The translations under genes and the position numbers were made by a program. Source: Halovenus halobia (GTDB lineage: Archaea; Halobacteriota; Halobacteria; Halobacteriales; Haloarculaceae). Taken from it: a DNA stretch of 64,000 nucleotides. Below, piece after piece: positions 23,503 to 32,487 of this stretch (positions are counted from its first letter, which is position 1; every line of letters begins with the position of its first letter). The notes below the pieces were generated by a model. That model had not been told where the DNA came from and searched no databases. It worked only from the letters and a program-made list of their open reading frames with translations. The stretch covers positions 119,153 to 183,152 of the forward strand of contig NZ_JBLKOA010000004.1 in the NCBI RefSeq assembly GCF_051414135.1, written 5' to 3'.

Positions 23503-25221
23503 ATGGACGACGACCTTCGTGAGCGGATCAAAGAACAGGCAGAGATCGACGCGCTGTACAACGCCGTCGAGCACGAAAGCGAGGCGCAGGTGGGCGCGAT
23601 TATGGGGCCGCTAATGGGCGACAATCCCGACTTCCGACAGTACGGCGACGAGATTCCCGGTATCATCGCACCGGTCATCGAGCGGGTCAACGGACTGAGC
23701 CACAGCGAGCGCCGCGACCGACTTGGTGAACTCGCTCCCGAACTGCTCGAAGAAATCGACGCCGAGGACGAAGAGGACGACCAGGTACTGCCGGATTTGC
23801 CCAACGCCGAGGATGGCGAGGTTCGCATGCGCGTCGCTCCGAACCCTAACGGCCCGTGGCATATCGGCCACGCCCGAATGGCCGCCGTCGTCGGGACGTA
23901 CAAAGAGCTCTACGACGGGAGCTTCATCTGCCGGTTTGACGATACCGACCCCGAAACGAAACGACCGGACCTGGACGCATACGACCAGATTCTCGACGCA
24001 ATCGAGTATCTCGGCTTCGAACCAGACGAAGTCTTGTTAGCGAGCGACCGCGTCGAGACGTACTACGACCACGCGCGAGACCTGGTCGACGCTGGTGGCG
24101 CCTACACCTGTTCCTGTCCGGCCGAGAAGTTCTCGGAACTAAAAAACGCCGGCGAACCCTGTCCACACCGAGACAAGCCCGTGGAACAGGTCCACGAGGA
24201 GTTCACCGAGATGGTCGACGGCGAGTACGAAAGCGGCGAGATGGTGCTCCGGGTGAAGACCGATATCAGCCACAAGAACCCGGCACTGCGTGACTTTGTC
24301 GGCTTTCGGATGATCGACACACCCCATCCACGACCGGAGGCCAGCGACTACCGCTGCTGGCCGATGCTCGATTTCCAGTCCGGTATCGACGACCATCTCA
24401 CCGGCGTCACCCACATCATCCGGGGGATCGACCTGCAGGACTCCGCGAAAAAACAGCGCTTCGTCTACGACTACTTCGACTGGGAGTACCCCGAGGTTAT
24501 CCACTGGGGTCACGTCCAGGTCGACGCCTACGACGTGCCGATGTCCACCTCGACAATTGCAGAACTGATCGAAGACGGCGAGCTGGACGGCTGGGACGAC
24601 CCGCGAGCGCCGACGCTCGCCAGCCTTCGACGCCGCGGCATCCGCGGAGAAGCACTCGTCGAGGCGATGACTGGACTGGGAATGTCCACCTCGAATGTCG
24701 ACCTGGCGATGTCGACGGTGTACGCGAACAACCTCCAGTTGATTGACGACGACACCGACCGGGCGTTTTTCGTCCGGAACGGCGACGACGCAGTCGAACT
24801 GTCGGTGTCGGGCGGGCCGACGACGGGGAGCGTTCCGGTCCACCCGGACCACGAGGACCGTGGCACGCGAGAACTGCCGGCCACCGGCGGCGTGTTCGTC
24901 GAATCGGCGGACTTGCCGGCGGTTGGCGACCGCGTCTGGCTGAAAGGCTACGGCTGTGTCCGCCACACTGACGATGGTTTCGTCTACACTGATGACTCGC
25001 TGGATGTCACTCGCGAGGAGGGCGTCGACATCGTTCACTGGGTGCCCGCCGACGAAGCGGTACCGCTCCGCCTGCGGACGCCCGACGGTGACGTGTCGGG
25101 CTACGCCGAACCCGGCGTTGCCGACTACGACCCCGACGACTTGCTGCAGTTCGAGCGTGTTGGGTTCGCCCGCATCGACGCCACCGGCGAGGAGTACGTG
25201 GCCTACTACACTCACTCCTGA
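23503..25221 (+). CDS. gltX: Glutamyl-tRNA synthetase, archaeal type
   Basis: The product has 572 residues. A helical N-terminal region of about 100 precedes the class I core with RVAPNPNGPWHIGHARM, where the HIGH motif is at 120-123. The KMSKS equivalent is DVPMSTSTIAEL, and the C-terminal half is the beta-barrel anticodon-binding region of archaeal/eukaryotic GluRS. This enzyme would also charge tRNA(Gln) with Glu, giving the substrate of the GatD/E system encoded in part at 3.2-4.4 kb. The frame is open upstream into the repeat remnant; the ATG giving MDDDLRERIKEQAE is the family start. Confidence 0.96.
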   Translation: MDDDLRERIKEQAEIDALYNAVEHESEAQVGAIMGPLMGDNPDFRQYGDEIPGIIAPVIERVNGLSHSERRDRLGELAPELLEEIDAEDEEDDQVLPDLPNAEDGEVRMRVAPNPNGPWHIGHARMAAVVGTYKELYDGSFICRFDDTDPETKRPDLDAYDQILDAIEYLGFEPDEVLLASDRVETYYDHARDLVDAGGAYTCSCPAEKFSELKNAGEPCPHRDKPVEQVHEEFTEMVDGEYESGEMVLRVKTDISHKNPALRDFVGFRMIDTPHPRPEASDYRCWPMLDFQSGIDDHLTGVTHIIRGIDLQDSAKKQRFVYDYFDWEYPEVIHWGHVQVDAYDVPMSTSTIAELIEDGELDGWDDPRAPTLASLRRRGIRGEALVEAMTGLGMSTSNVDLAMSTVYANNLQLIDDDTDRAFFVRNGDDAVELSVSGGPTTGSVPVHPDHEDRGTRELPATGGVFVESADLPAVGDRVWLKGYGCVRHTDDGFVYTDDSLDVTREEGVDIVHWVPADEAVPLRLRTPDGDVSGYAEPGVADYDPDDLLQFERVGFARIDATGEEYVAYYTHS

Positions 25222-25247
25222 CTCAGTCTATCAAATCTGAGACTGAG
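25222..25247 (+). terminator. Stem-loop directly after gltX
   Basis: CTCAGTCT (25222-25229) and AGACTGAG (25240-25247) form a perfect 8-bp stem with a 10-nt loop, beginning right after the gltX stop. It lacks a strong T-run, so it may be a terminator or an RNA-stabilising hairpin. Confidence 0.4.
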
Positions 25248-25295
25248 GAGCGGCTATTATGGCCGTACAGCACGAATATGTGGTAGACGTCACGG

Positions 25296-26951
25296 ATGAA
25301 GTCAGGTATCTATCGACTGTTATCAGGTGAACCGAACGGGGAGCAATCGACGGGGGTCGACGGTGGGGTCGTCGACCGCGTCTTCGACGAACTGGAAACA
25401 GAACTACCAGCCGAGACACCGACCGACCCGCTCGACACCGCTCGAAACGAACTCAACTCAGAACTGACCGACGACAGCGGAGCGGAGCCAGTGGTCGCTG
25501 ACGGCGGTGTCGCCGCCACGTCTGCGGGCGGTGACCTGCCGGTCGTTCAGGAGACACTGCTCGACCGCATCGGCACGTCGCTGTTCACGCTCGACGCCGA
25601 GGGCAACGTCGTCCACTGGAACGCGGGCATCGAGGAACTGACCGGCGTCGACCGCGAGGACGCTCGGTCGATGGAGATGGCGAGTCAGGCGTTCTATCCG
25701 GACGGTCGGCGTGGGGAGACGCTGGCCGACAAGGTGCTCGAACACCCTGACTCGGCCGACCAGCAGTACGGCCTCGACCGGGTCGAGAGCGGGTCGGTCA
25801 CGATGTATCGGGACCGCTCGACGATGGTCGACCGCAACGACGTCGAGCGACATATCGAGTTCAGCGCCGCGCCGCTGTACCGCGACGGTGACCTCGTCGG
25901 GGTCGTCGAGATGGTGCTCGACCGGACTGAGGATGTCGAACAGCGTCAGGCCGTCGAGGAGTTGGTGGCGGAACTCAGAGAGACGATTAGCGCAATCAGC
26001 GAAGGCAACCACGACGTGCGGGCCTCCTTCGACCGCGGCGACTTTTTCGAGGAAGAGGACCTCAAACTTCTCGATGACCTGAACAGTCTCGCAGAGCAAC
26101 TCGGTCAACTCTCGACACACGTCGCCAGCGAGGTGGAAGACCTCGACGACACCGCCGACGAGGTGGCCAACCGGGCACGAGAGATTACCGACATTGCTGA
26201 CGAGCAATCAGAGACGATGTCGACAATCGACGGCGAAATCTCGAATCTCTCCGCGACGGTCGAGGAGATTGCCTCGACGGCCGACCAGGTGAAGAGTCGC
26301 GGCAATGTGGCCGACGACCTCGCTCGCGAGGGGAGGGATTCGGCCGCAGACGCCCTCGAGGCGATGGGCTCTGTCGAGGAGACGACCAACACCGTCGCCG
26401 ACGATGTCGAACAACTCAACGAGCGTGTCGGCGAAATCGACGAGATTGCCGCCGTTATCAACGACATCGCCGAGCAGACGAACATGCTCGCGCTGAACGC
26501 CAACATCGAGGCTGCCCGCGCCGGACAGGCCGGCGAAGGGTTCGCTGTCGTCGCCGACGAGGTGAAATCACTCGCCGAGGAGTCGAAGAGTCACGCCAGC
26601 GATATCGAACAGACAATCGAGAACATTCAGTCCGACGCCACCGAGACAATCGGCGGTATCGAACAGACTGTCGAAGAAGTCGAGGAGGGCATCGAAGAGG
26701 TCGAAACCGTCATGGAGAATCTCGAAGCGATCGTCGAGGCCGTGACCGAAGCCTCCGAGGGCATCGAGGAAGTCGCCCGCGCCACCGACGACCAGGCCGC
26801 CAGCGCCGAGGAGATCGCGAGTATGGTCGACGAGGCGACGACTAAAGCCGACGAAGTGGCGCTCGAAGTCGAAGAGATTGCCGAAGCCACCGGCGACCAG
26901 CGCCGGAAGATTAGCGACATCAAGACGGCGCTGCGGGAGTACACCGTCTGA
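25296..26951 (+). CDS. Soluble methyl-accepting transducer (Htr) with PAS domain
   Basis: A 551-residue chemotaxis-type transducer without membrane segments. An acidic, variable N-terminus (1-90) leads to a PAS domain at about 95-210 (LFTLDAEGNVVHWNAGIEEL), a HAMP-like helical linker and a long signalling coiled coil. The kinase-contact hairpin EQTNMLALNANIEAARAGQAG at about 394-414 is intact apart from family-normal changes. It would relay a cytoplasmic signal to CheA/CheW and the archaellum. No che genes are nearby. Confidence 0.92.
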   Translation: MKSGIYRLLSGEPNGEQSTGVDGGVVDRVFDELETELPAETPTDPLDTARNELNSELTDDSGAEPVVADGGVAATSAGGDLPVVQETLLDRIGTSLFTLDAEGNVVHWNAGIEELTGVDREDARSMEMASQAFYPDGRRGETLADKVLEHPDSADQQYGLDRVESGSVTMYRDRSTMVDRNDVERHIEFSAAPLYRDGDLVGVVEMVLDRTEDVEQRQAVEELVAELRETISAISEGNHDVRASFDRGDFFEEEDLKLLDDLNSLAEQLGQLSTHVASEVEDLDDTADEVANRAREITDIADEQSETMSTIDGEISNLSATVEEIASTADQVKSRGNVADDLAREGRDSAADALEAMGSVEETTNTVADDVEQLNERVGEIDEIAAVINDIAEQTNMLALNANIEAARAGQAGEGFAVVADEVKSLAEESKSHASDIEQTIENIQSDATETIGGIEQTVEEVEEGIEEVETVMENLEAIVEAVTEASEGIEEVARATDDQAASAEEIASMVDEATTKADEVALEVEEIAEATGDQRRKISDIKTALREYTV

Positions 26952-26962
26952 TTCGGTGGAAG

Positions 26963-26968
26963 TTTTAA
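26963..26968 (+). promoter_or_regulatory. TATA box for the ferredoxin gene
   Basis: TTTTAA lies 30-35 nt ahead of the ferredoxin ATG, a standard haloarchaeal position for a leaderless or near-leaderless transcript. Confidence 0.55.
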
Positions 26969-26997
26969 CTACCCGGCGGGAGTGGGTGTAAGTACCA

Positions 26998-27336
26998 ATG
27001 GCAATCGATCCGGAGTTCGAAGGGAGCTACGAGCAGATTGGGGAGAACGACGATGTCGCAATCTGGTCGCCAGACGGGGAGGAGTTGACCGAAGACAAAC
27101 AGGGGATTCACGGCACGCACGTCGCGGTCGATTTCGACATCTGTATCGCCGACGGTGCCTGTCTCGAAGACTGCCCAGTCGACGTCTTCGAGTGGGTCGA
27201 CACGCCGGGCCACCCGGAAAGTGAGATCAAAGCCCACCCGACACACGAAGAACAGTGTATCGACTGTATGCTCTGTGTCGACGTTTGTCCCGTCGACGCT
27301 ATCGACGTCGACCCAAGCCGCGCTGGCCGGATCTAG
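26998..27336 (+). CDS. Ferredoxin, archaeal 7Fe (3Fe-4S/4Fe-4S) type
   Basis: The protein (112 aa) has a first motif CIADGACLEDCP, in which the second Cys of a classic cluster is replaced by Asp. The second motif CIDCMLCVDVCP is complete. This fits ferredoxins of the Sulfolobus/Thermoplasma kind with one [3Fe-4S] (or labile) and one [4Fe-4S] cluster; the spacing PVDVFEWVDTPGHP between them is also typical. A histidine-rich zinc-binding N-terminus is not obvious. It probably serves 2-oxoacid oxidoreductases or related enzymes. Its stop interlocks with that of the convergent kinase gene over CTAG. Confidence 0.9.
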   Translation: MAIDPEFEGSYEQIGENDDVAIWSPDGEELTEDKQGIHGTHVAVDFDICIADGACLEDCPVDVFEWVDTPGHPESEIKAHPTHEEQCIDCMLCVDVCPVDAIDVDPSRAGRI

Positions 27337-29747
27337 CTCCGAAACTCGAACCGAGCACCGCCGTCAGTTCCTGTCGTCGCCCGAGCAGTCCAACCGTGGG
27401 CATTCGCAATCCGTTCGACGATTGCCAACCCGAAGCCCGTCCCCTTGGGATTGGTCGTATAGCCCGTCTCGAACAGTTGATCGGCCACCGACTCGTCGAT
27501 GCCGACTCCGTCATCCTCGACGGCGAACCCATCTTCGAGCCGTTCGACACGAATCTCCAGTGGTTCGTCCTGGCTGTCACGTCCGTGCTCGATTGCATTC
27601 CGAAAGAGATTCTCGAAGAGTTCGACAACCCGTGTCGGATCTCCTTCGATTGGGTCCGACCTATCGTCGACGACGAGGTTGCTGGCTGGCGTCTCGACCA
27701 TCTCCCAGGCGCGCTCCGCGACATCTGCGAGTACGAACGGCCGAGTCTCGCCGATGTCGTCGCCTTCGCGTGCGAGTGCGAGCGCGTCGTCGATCAACGT
27801 CTCCATCCGACCTAACGCGGCCTGTGAGCGTTCGAGGTGGTCCGGGTCGCCGTCAACGTCCGCTGCGAGCAGTTCGAGTCGGGAGGACGCGACCTGAAGT
27901 GGACTCCGGAGGTCGTGTGAGAGCAGGCTGGCAAACTTGTCTAGCCGCTCGTTCTGTCGTTCGAGTCGGCGTTGTTGCTCCTTCTGGTCGGTAATGTCCG
28001 TCACGATGCCGACAATGCCCTGGACGGTCCCGGATTCGTCAGAGAGCGGTGCCAGCGAGAAACTGGCTTCGATGACGCTGCCATCCTTACAGTCGAGGGT
28101 CATTTCTTCGCCCGTGATCCGTTCGCCGTCGGCGACCTGGTCGGCGAGCGAGCGGAGTCGCGTCTCCGCCTCGCCGGAGACCACTGGCAAGAACGAACCG
28201 CGGACCTCCGCCGACGACCAGCCGAACATCTCCGTCGCTGCCTGGTTCCAGACCTCGACCGACCCGTCAACGTCGGTCGCAATAATCGCAAGCGGTGAGG
28301 CCTCGACGATGGTTTCGAGCCGTTCTGTCGTCTCCTTGAGCGAACTCTCGATCTGGCGACGGCGGGAAATGTCTCGGAGAATGCCCACTGTCCCGGCCTC
28401 GACTCCCTCGAAGGAGATCGGGGCAAGTCGAATCTCGCAGGGAAGTTGTTCGCCGTCGGCGGTTTCGAGTTGGCGCTCGACTGTCGTCGGGGCAGCGTCA
28501 GTCGGAAGCGGCTGGTCGGACGTGAGCATCGTCGCAAACTGCGTTCCTTCCAGGTCGACGGCGTCAGCACCGAGAAACTCTGCAAACCGGTCGTTGACGA
28601 CGACAAACCGGTCGTCAGCATCGAGGACGAACACGCGGTCGGTAACGGACTCGAAGATCGTCTTGTACCGGGCGAGATTCTGCTCGCGTCTGGTTTGCTC
28701 GGTGACATCACGAACGACGACGAACTGACCGACCAGCCGATCGAACCGATCCCGCAGCGGTGAGACCTGCACCTCGAGAAACCGTTCGGCTCCCTCGACA
28801 GTTATCGACAGTTGCTGCCACTCGCTCCGTTCGGTTGCGACACCGTCGGGAGGCTCCCAGTCCGGGAGCAGTTCGGCGATGTGTGTCCCGAGAAGCTCGT
28901 CCTTGTCGGTTCCCGGAGCCAGTAACTCCCGCGCTGCCGGATTGCAGTTGCTCACCGCACCGTCGGTCGTGAGGACGACCACCCCGTCGCCCATCTCCTC
29001 GACGACTGCCTCCCGTGCGACCGGTACCGGATTGAGGGTGTTGAACCGGTAGAGTCCCGCTGTCAGTGCAATCCCCGAAACCGCGAAGGCGATTGCGCTC
29101 GGGTCTTCCTGTGGGCTGGCCCCCAGCGCTTGCAGTGCCGGGCTCAGACCGAGTGCCTGGATAGCCAGCGCCGACCAGGGCGCGACGGCAGCGATTGCGA
29201 CCGCAACCGCCTGCAGTCGATAGAGATAGTTCGACTGGAAGATGAGACGGAGTAACAGGACGGTGCCGGCGAGCAACGTGACGTTGAGAAACACGTAATG
29301 GATGACGAGCAACGGCCCACCGGTCGCACTGGTGAAAAACAACGACCCCTCGGTGCCCGTTGCCGGCAGATCGACCAACAGCGGACGTGTCGACGGAACG
29401 ATAACGAGCACTGTGACGAGTATCGGTTCGAGACAGAGCACTCCCGCCGTCCGTCGAGTCGCGAAGCGCTTGATGCCGGCGTATTCGAGCGCGATATAGA
29501 GCCAGGTCACCCCAACGACAGCCTGTAGCGGAAACCAAATACCGAACGAAAGCAACTGGACCGTCCGGTCTGTCGAGAGGATGTCCACGCCGTAGGCAAA
29601 GAGCGCAATTGTAATTGCGATATTGAAAATCGCAAGTGGGCTCCCCCCCGGTTCCGCTCGCTTTCGGTACGCAAATCCCGCGAATATCAGCGAAAACACT
29701 CCGGTTGAGAGAACGGCAAGCGCGAATCCGTTCTCGAACAGGGTCAT
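27333..29747 (-). CDS. 7TM histidine kinase with three PAS domains
   Basis: The product has 804 residues. Seven membrane helices (about 1-215) form the histidine-kinase N-terminal 7TM sensor region. Three PAS domains follow, at about 225-335, 350-455 and 470-580; the motifs VVVRDVTEQ, VGILRDISRRR and VGIVTDITDQKEQ end them. The H-box LLSHDLRSPLQ puts the phospho-His at residue 610. The ATPase domain has LFRNAIEHG, DDGVGIDE and GTGFGLAIVERIA. It is likely to sense a membrane or cytoplasmic cue. No cognate regulator lies nearby. Divergent from the fix operon with a 174-nt gap. Confidence 0.9.
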   Translation of the reverse strand: MTLFENGFALAVLSTGVFSLIFAGFAYRKRAEPGGSPLAIFNIAITIALFAYGVDILSTDRTVQLLSFGIWFPLQAVVGVTWLYIALEYAGIKRFATRRTAGVLCLEPILVTVLVIVPSTRPLLVDLPATGTEGSLFFTSATGGPLLVIHYVFLNVTLLAGTVLLLRLIFQSNYLYRLQAVAVAIAAVAPWSALAIQALGLSPALQALGASPQEDPSAIAFAVSGIALTAGLYRFNTLNPVPVAREAVVEEMGDGVVVLTTDGAVSNCNPAARELLAPGTDKDELLGTHIAELLPDWEPPDGVATERSEWQQLSITVEGAERFLEVQVSPLRDRFDRLVGQFVVVRDVTEQTRREQNLARYKTIFESVTDRVFVLDADDRFVVVNDRFAEFLGADAVDLEGTQFATMLTSDQPLPTDAAPTTVERQLETADGEQLPCEIRLAPISFEGVEAGTVGILRDISRRRQIESSLKETTERLETIVEASPLAIIATDVDGSVEVWNQAATEMFGWSSAEVRGSFLPVVSGEAETRLRSLADQVADGERITGEEMTLDCKDGSVIEASFSLAPLSDESGTVQGIVGIVTDITDQKEQQRRLERQNERLDKFASLLSHDLRSPLQVASSRLELLAADVDGDPDHLERSQAALGRMETLIDDALALAREGDDIGETRPFVLADVAERAWEMVETPASNLVVDDRSDPIEGDPTRVVELFENLFRNAIEHGRDSQDEPLEIRVERLEDGFAVEDDGVGIDESVADQLFETGYTTNPKGTGFGLAIVERIANAHGWTARATTGTDGGARFEFRS

Positions 29748-29766
29748 ACACTCGAATATCTCCCCC

Positions 29767-29796
29767 TGATAATGTAATAGTTGCTCGTTATTATCA
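29767..29796. promoter_or_regulatory. Inverted repeat between kinase and fix operon
   Basis: TGATAAT (29767-29773) and ATTATCA (29790-29796) are perfect 7-bp arms with a 16-nt spacer, in the AT-rich gap between the divergent kinase gene and fixA. It overlaps the expected TATA position of the kinase promoter. It may be an operator for either side. Confidence 0.4.
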
Positions 29797-29921
29797 CAGC
29801 TTGAAATTTAGGACATTCGTGGCTGGGGAACCAACACTCCCGTCGACCGTTTGTGTCGGTGATGAGAACAAAACACTTACAACATAGTGGGGCACCTCTT
29901 GAACCTAGAGTCGTGGTAGAA

Positions 29922-30803
29922 ATGCACATGGTTACACTTACGAAGGGAGTACCCGACTTCAGGGAAGGGAAGGTATCGTTCGACGAGGATGGCCACCTCG
30001 AACGGGGGAAGACGCCGACGGTGATGAACCCCAACGACAAGACGGCCCTGCAGGCAGCGCTGCAGACGAAAGTCCGCGCCGGGGGTCGCGTCTCGCTGAT
30101 GAGTATGGGGCCGCCGGGCTACAAGGAAGTCCTGCAGGAGGGAATGGGTGATGTCTACGCCGACGACCTCTACCTGCTTTCAGACCGGGAGATGGGTGCG
30201 GCCGACACGTGGGCGACAGCGATGACAATCGCAACAGGGCTGGCGATGTTCGACGACGAACCAGACCTGATTTTCGCTGGCTTCAAGACCGCAGACGGCG
30301 AAACCGGCCACACCGGCCCGCAGACGAACTGGTGTATCGACATCAACGACGAACTGACCGACCGACCGATTATTACACACGTTATCTCGCTCGAAGTCGA
30401 CCCCGAACAGCGCCGCGTTCGGGCGAAACGACTCGTCGAGGGCGATGTCTCTGAAATTGAGACTGTGGAGGCGGACCTGCCGGCGTTCATCGTCACGGAC
30501 CCGGAGTTCGAGCCAACCTACCGCCGGGCGGAACACCGTCTCCGGTACAAAGACCTGCGTGAAGACGCAGAGGAGCGGGCAGCAGAGCTCGATTTCGACG
30601 ACGACGTGACTGTCTGGAATCAGAAAGACCTCAACCTCGACCCAGACTTCATCGGGCTGGATGGCTCGCCAACAATCGTCGCGGGTGTCGACCCGATTCC
30701 GAAGGGACCGGACGAGCGCGAGGCGACGATGGTCGACCCCGACGACGAGTCGGCGATGGAAGATGTCTTCCAAACGATGAACGCTCACGCGGGGGGTGAC
30801 TAA
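29922..30803 (+). CDS. fixA: Electron transfer flavoprotein beta subunit
   Basis: The product has 293 residues. It carries the ETF-beta core: VTLTKGVPDF at the start, MGPPGYKEVLQEGMGDVYAD and TGHTGPQTNWCIDINDEL. With FixB it forms a heterodimer that carries electrons from acyl-CoA or other flavin dehydrogenases. Upstream sequence in frame lacks family character; ATGs at 29922 and 29928 are both possible, and MHMVTLTKG is used here. It is the first gene of a tightly packed operon with fixB 2 nt after its stop. Confidence 0.92.
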   Translation: MHMVTLTKGVPDFREGKVSFDEDGHLERGKTPTVMNPNDKTALQAALQTKVRAGGRVSLMSMGPPGYKEVLQEGMGDVYADDLYLLSDREMGAADTWATAMTIATGLAMFDDEPDLIFAGFKTADGETGHTGPQTNWCIDINDELTDRPIITHVISLEVDPEQRRVRAKRLVEGDVSEIETVEADLPAFIVTDPEFEPTYRRAEHRLRYKDLREDAEERAAELDFDDDVTVWNQKDLNLDPDFIGLDGSPTIVAGVDPIPKGPDEREATMVDPDDESAMEDVFQTMNAHAGGD

Positions 30804-30805
30804 CG

Positions 30806-32485
30806 ATGGTCGACCTCGACCCGACTGAACACGAGATTGCAGAGCTCGGCCCGAAGATCAAAGATATCGAGGACGCCGACGAACTCCGGGAGATGCTGGC
30901 GCTCGAAGAGGACGCCGAGGACCGGATGCCGGTCAAACAACTCATCGAGAGCCGTATCGAGGCTGTCGAGGAAGACGACGAGGACGCCGATCCGAGCGAT
31001 GTCGACCTGACGGAGTTGACGATTGCCGACGTGGCGAACATGGTCCGAGACATCGACGACGTGGCGATACTCGAAGACCTGCTGGAGCGCGAGAAAGACG
31101 GAAAGGACCGAAAGGGCGCAATCAGCCAAATCGAAGACCGCATCGAATCCGTTGCCGGCACCGACGAGGAGGAAGCCATCGAAGTCGAGTACGTCCCGCC
31201 GGAAGAGAAGTACCCTGACCTCGACCACCCAACGGCAGACAAACAGTACGTCGAGGGTGTCGCCGGCGAGAGCTACCGGGATATGTGGGTCTACTGCGAG
31301 ACTCAGCAGGGCGACCTGCTCGATGTCTCGAAGGAGATGCTCGGTCGCGCTCGCGAGATGATGGACCGCTACAACAGCGAGCCATCTGGCAGTGACGAGG
31401 CCGACACCGCTGCCTACGGTGGCGACGAGGAGGGCGCTCCCGAGGATGTCGTTGCGGTGCTCATCGGCGACGACGTTGCCGACCTCACCGAGGAAGCAAT
31501 CGCCTACGGCGCCGACCGGGTTGTCTATCACGAAGACGACCGCCTCGGGCGATTCCGACACAAGCCCTACACTGAAATCTTCTGTCACATGTGCCGGGAC
31601 TTCGAGACGGACTGGCGCGACTATCACGAACCCCGGTACAATATTTTCCCGGCGACGCACAACGGCCGTGACCTCTCGGCGCTCGTGCAGGGCGAACTCG
31701 ACTCTGGGCTGGCGTCGGACTGCTCGGACCTGTACATCGACGAGACGATGATCTCGAATCCTGCGAAGACCGGCGCACCGGGCGAATCCAAGCGCTTCCA
31801 GCGCGTCCTGCACATGCCCCGGCCGGACTTCTCGGGCTTCGAGTACTCGACGATTCTCTGTATCGACAAACCGCACCGGGACTTCCATCCGCAGGGCGCA
31901 AGCGTCATTCCGGGGACGTTCGACCTGCCAGAGCCAGAGCCTGACCGCGAGGGCGAGGTGGTCGAACACGATATCGACCTTCCTGACGACTGGTTCCAGA
32001 TCGAGGTAACCGACTACGACCGTCTCGACGACGGTGTCGACCTCTCGGGCCACGATGTCGTCGTCTGCATGGGACGGGGAATCGACCGCGAAGACCCAAC
32101 TCACGGGATCGAACTCGGTCTCGAACTCGCGGACCGATTCGAGGACGCTGGCTTCGGCCTGACTCGGGGTGTCATCACGGCCTCCTACGAGTTCGAGGGC
32201 CACGTCGAGCAGTACATCACCGAGGAACGACAGATCGGCGAATCCGGACAGGTTGTCGAACCGGACCTGTACATCGCTGCTGGGGTCTCTGGTGCGGTCC
32301 AGCACAAGGTCGGGATGGATGAATCGGACACGATTATCGCAATCAACACCGACCCCGACGCCGACATCCGTGGTTTCTCGAATTACTTCATCGAGGGTGA
32401 CCTGTTCGAGGTGCTGCCGCGACTGACCGACGCACTCGAAGCGGGCGAGTTCGCCAAACTGACCGCACAGGCGAGTGACGACTAA
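30806..32485 (+). CDS. fixB: Electron transfer flavoprotein alpha subunit with N-terminal repeat domain
   Basis: The protein (559 aa) is much longer than the usual ~320. The C-terminal half is ETF-alpha with its FAD site: GLTRGVITASYEFEG, then AAGVSGAVQHKVGM and a NTDPDADIRGFSNYF block. The first ~120 residues are an added helical domain made of two 44-residue repeats (11-54 and 73-116; pattern IAxxxxxxxDIxD...LxxxL, then DR and IExRIExV). An acidic linker with a middle domain connects them. The repeats are probably a docking or oligomerisation module. Followed by fixCX after 2 nt. Confidence 0.9.
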   Translation: MVDLDPTEHEIAELGPKIKDIEDADELREMLALEEDAEDRMPVKQLIESRIEAVEEDDEDADPSDVDLTELTIADVANMVRDIDDVAILEDLLEREKDGKDRKGAISQIEDRIESVAGTDEEEAIEVEYVPPEEKYPDLDHPTADKQYVEGVAGESYRDMWVYCETQQGDLLDVSKEMLGRAREMMDRYNSEPSGSDEADTAAYGGDEEGAPEDVVAVLIGDDVADLTEEAIAYGADRVVYHEDDRLGRFRHKPYTEIFCHMCRDFETDWRDYHEPRYNIFPATHNGRDLSALVQGELDSGLASDCSDLYIDETMISNPAKTGAPGESKRFQRVLHMPRPDFSGFEYSTILCIDKPHRDFHPQGASVIPGTFDLPEPEPDREGEVVEHDIDLPDDWFQIEVTDYDRLDDGVDLSGHDVVVCMGRGIDREDPTHGIELGLELADRFEDAGFGLTRGVITASYEFEGHVEQYITEERQIGESGQVVEPDLYIAAGVSGAVQHKVGMDESDTIIAINTDPDADIRGFSNYFIEGDLFEVLPRLTDALEAGEFAKLTAQASDD

Positions 32486-32487
32486 CG

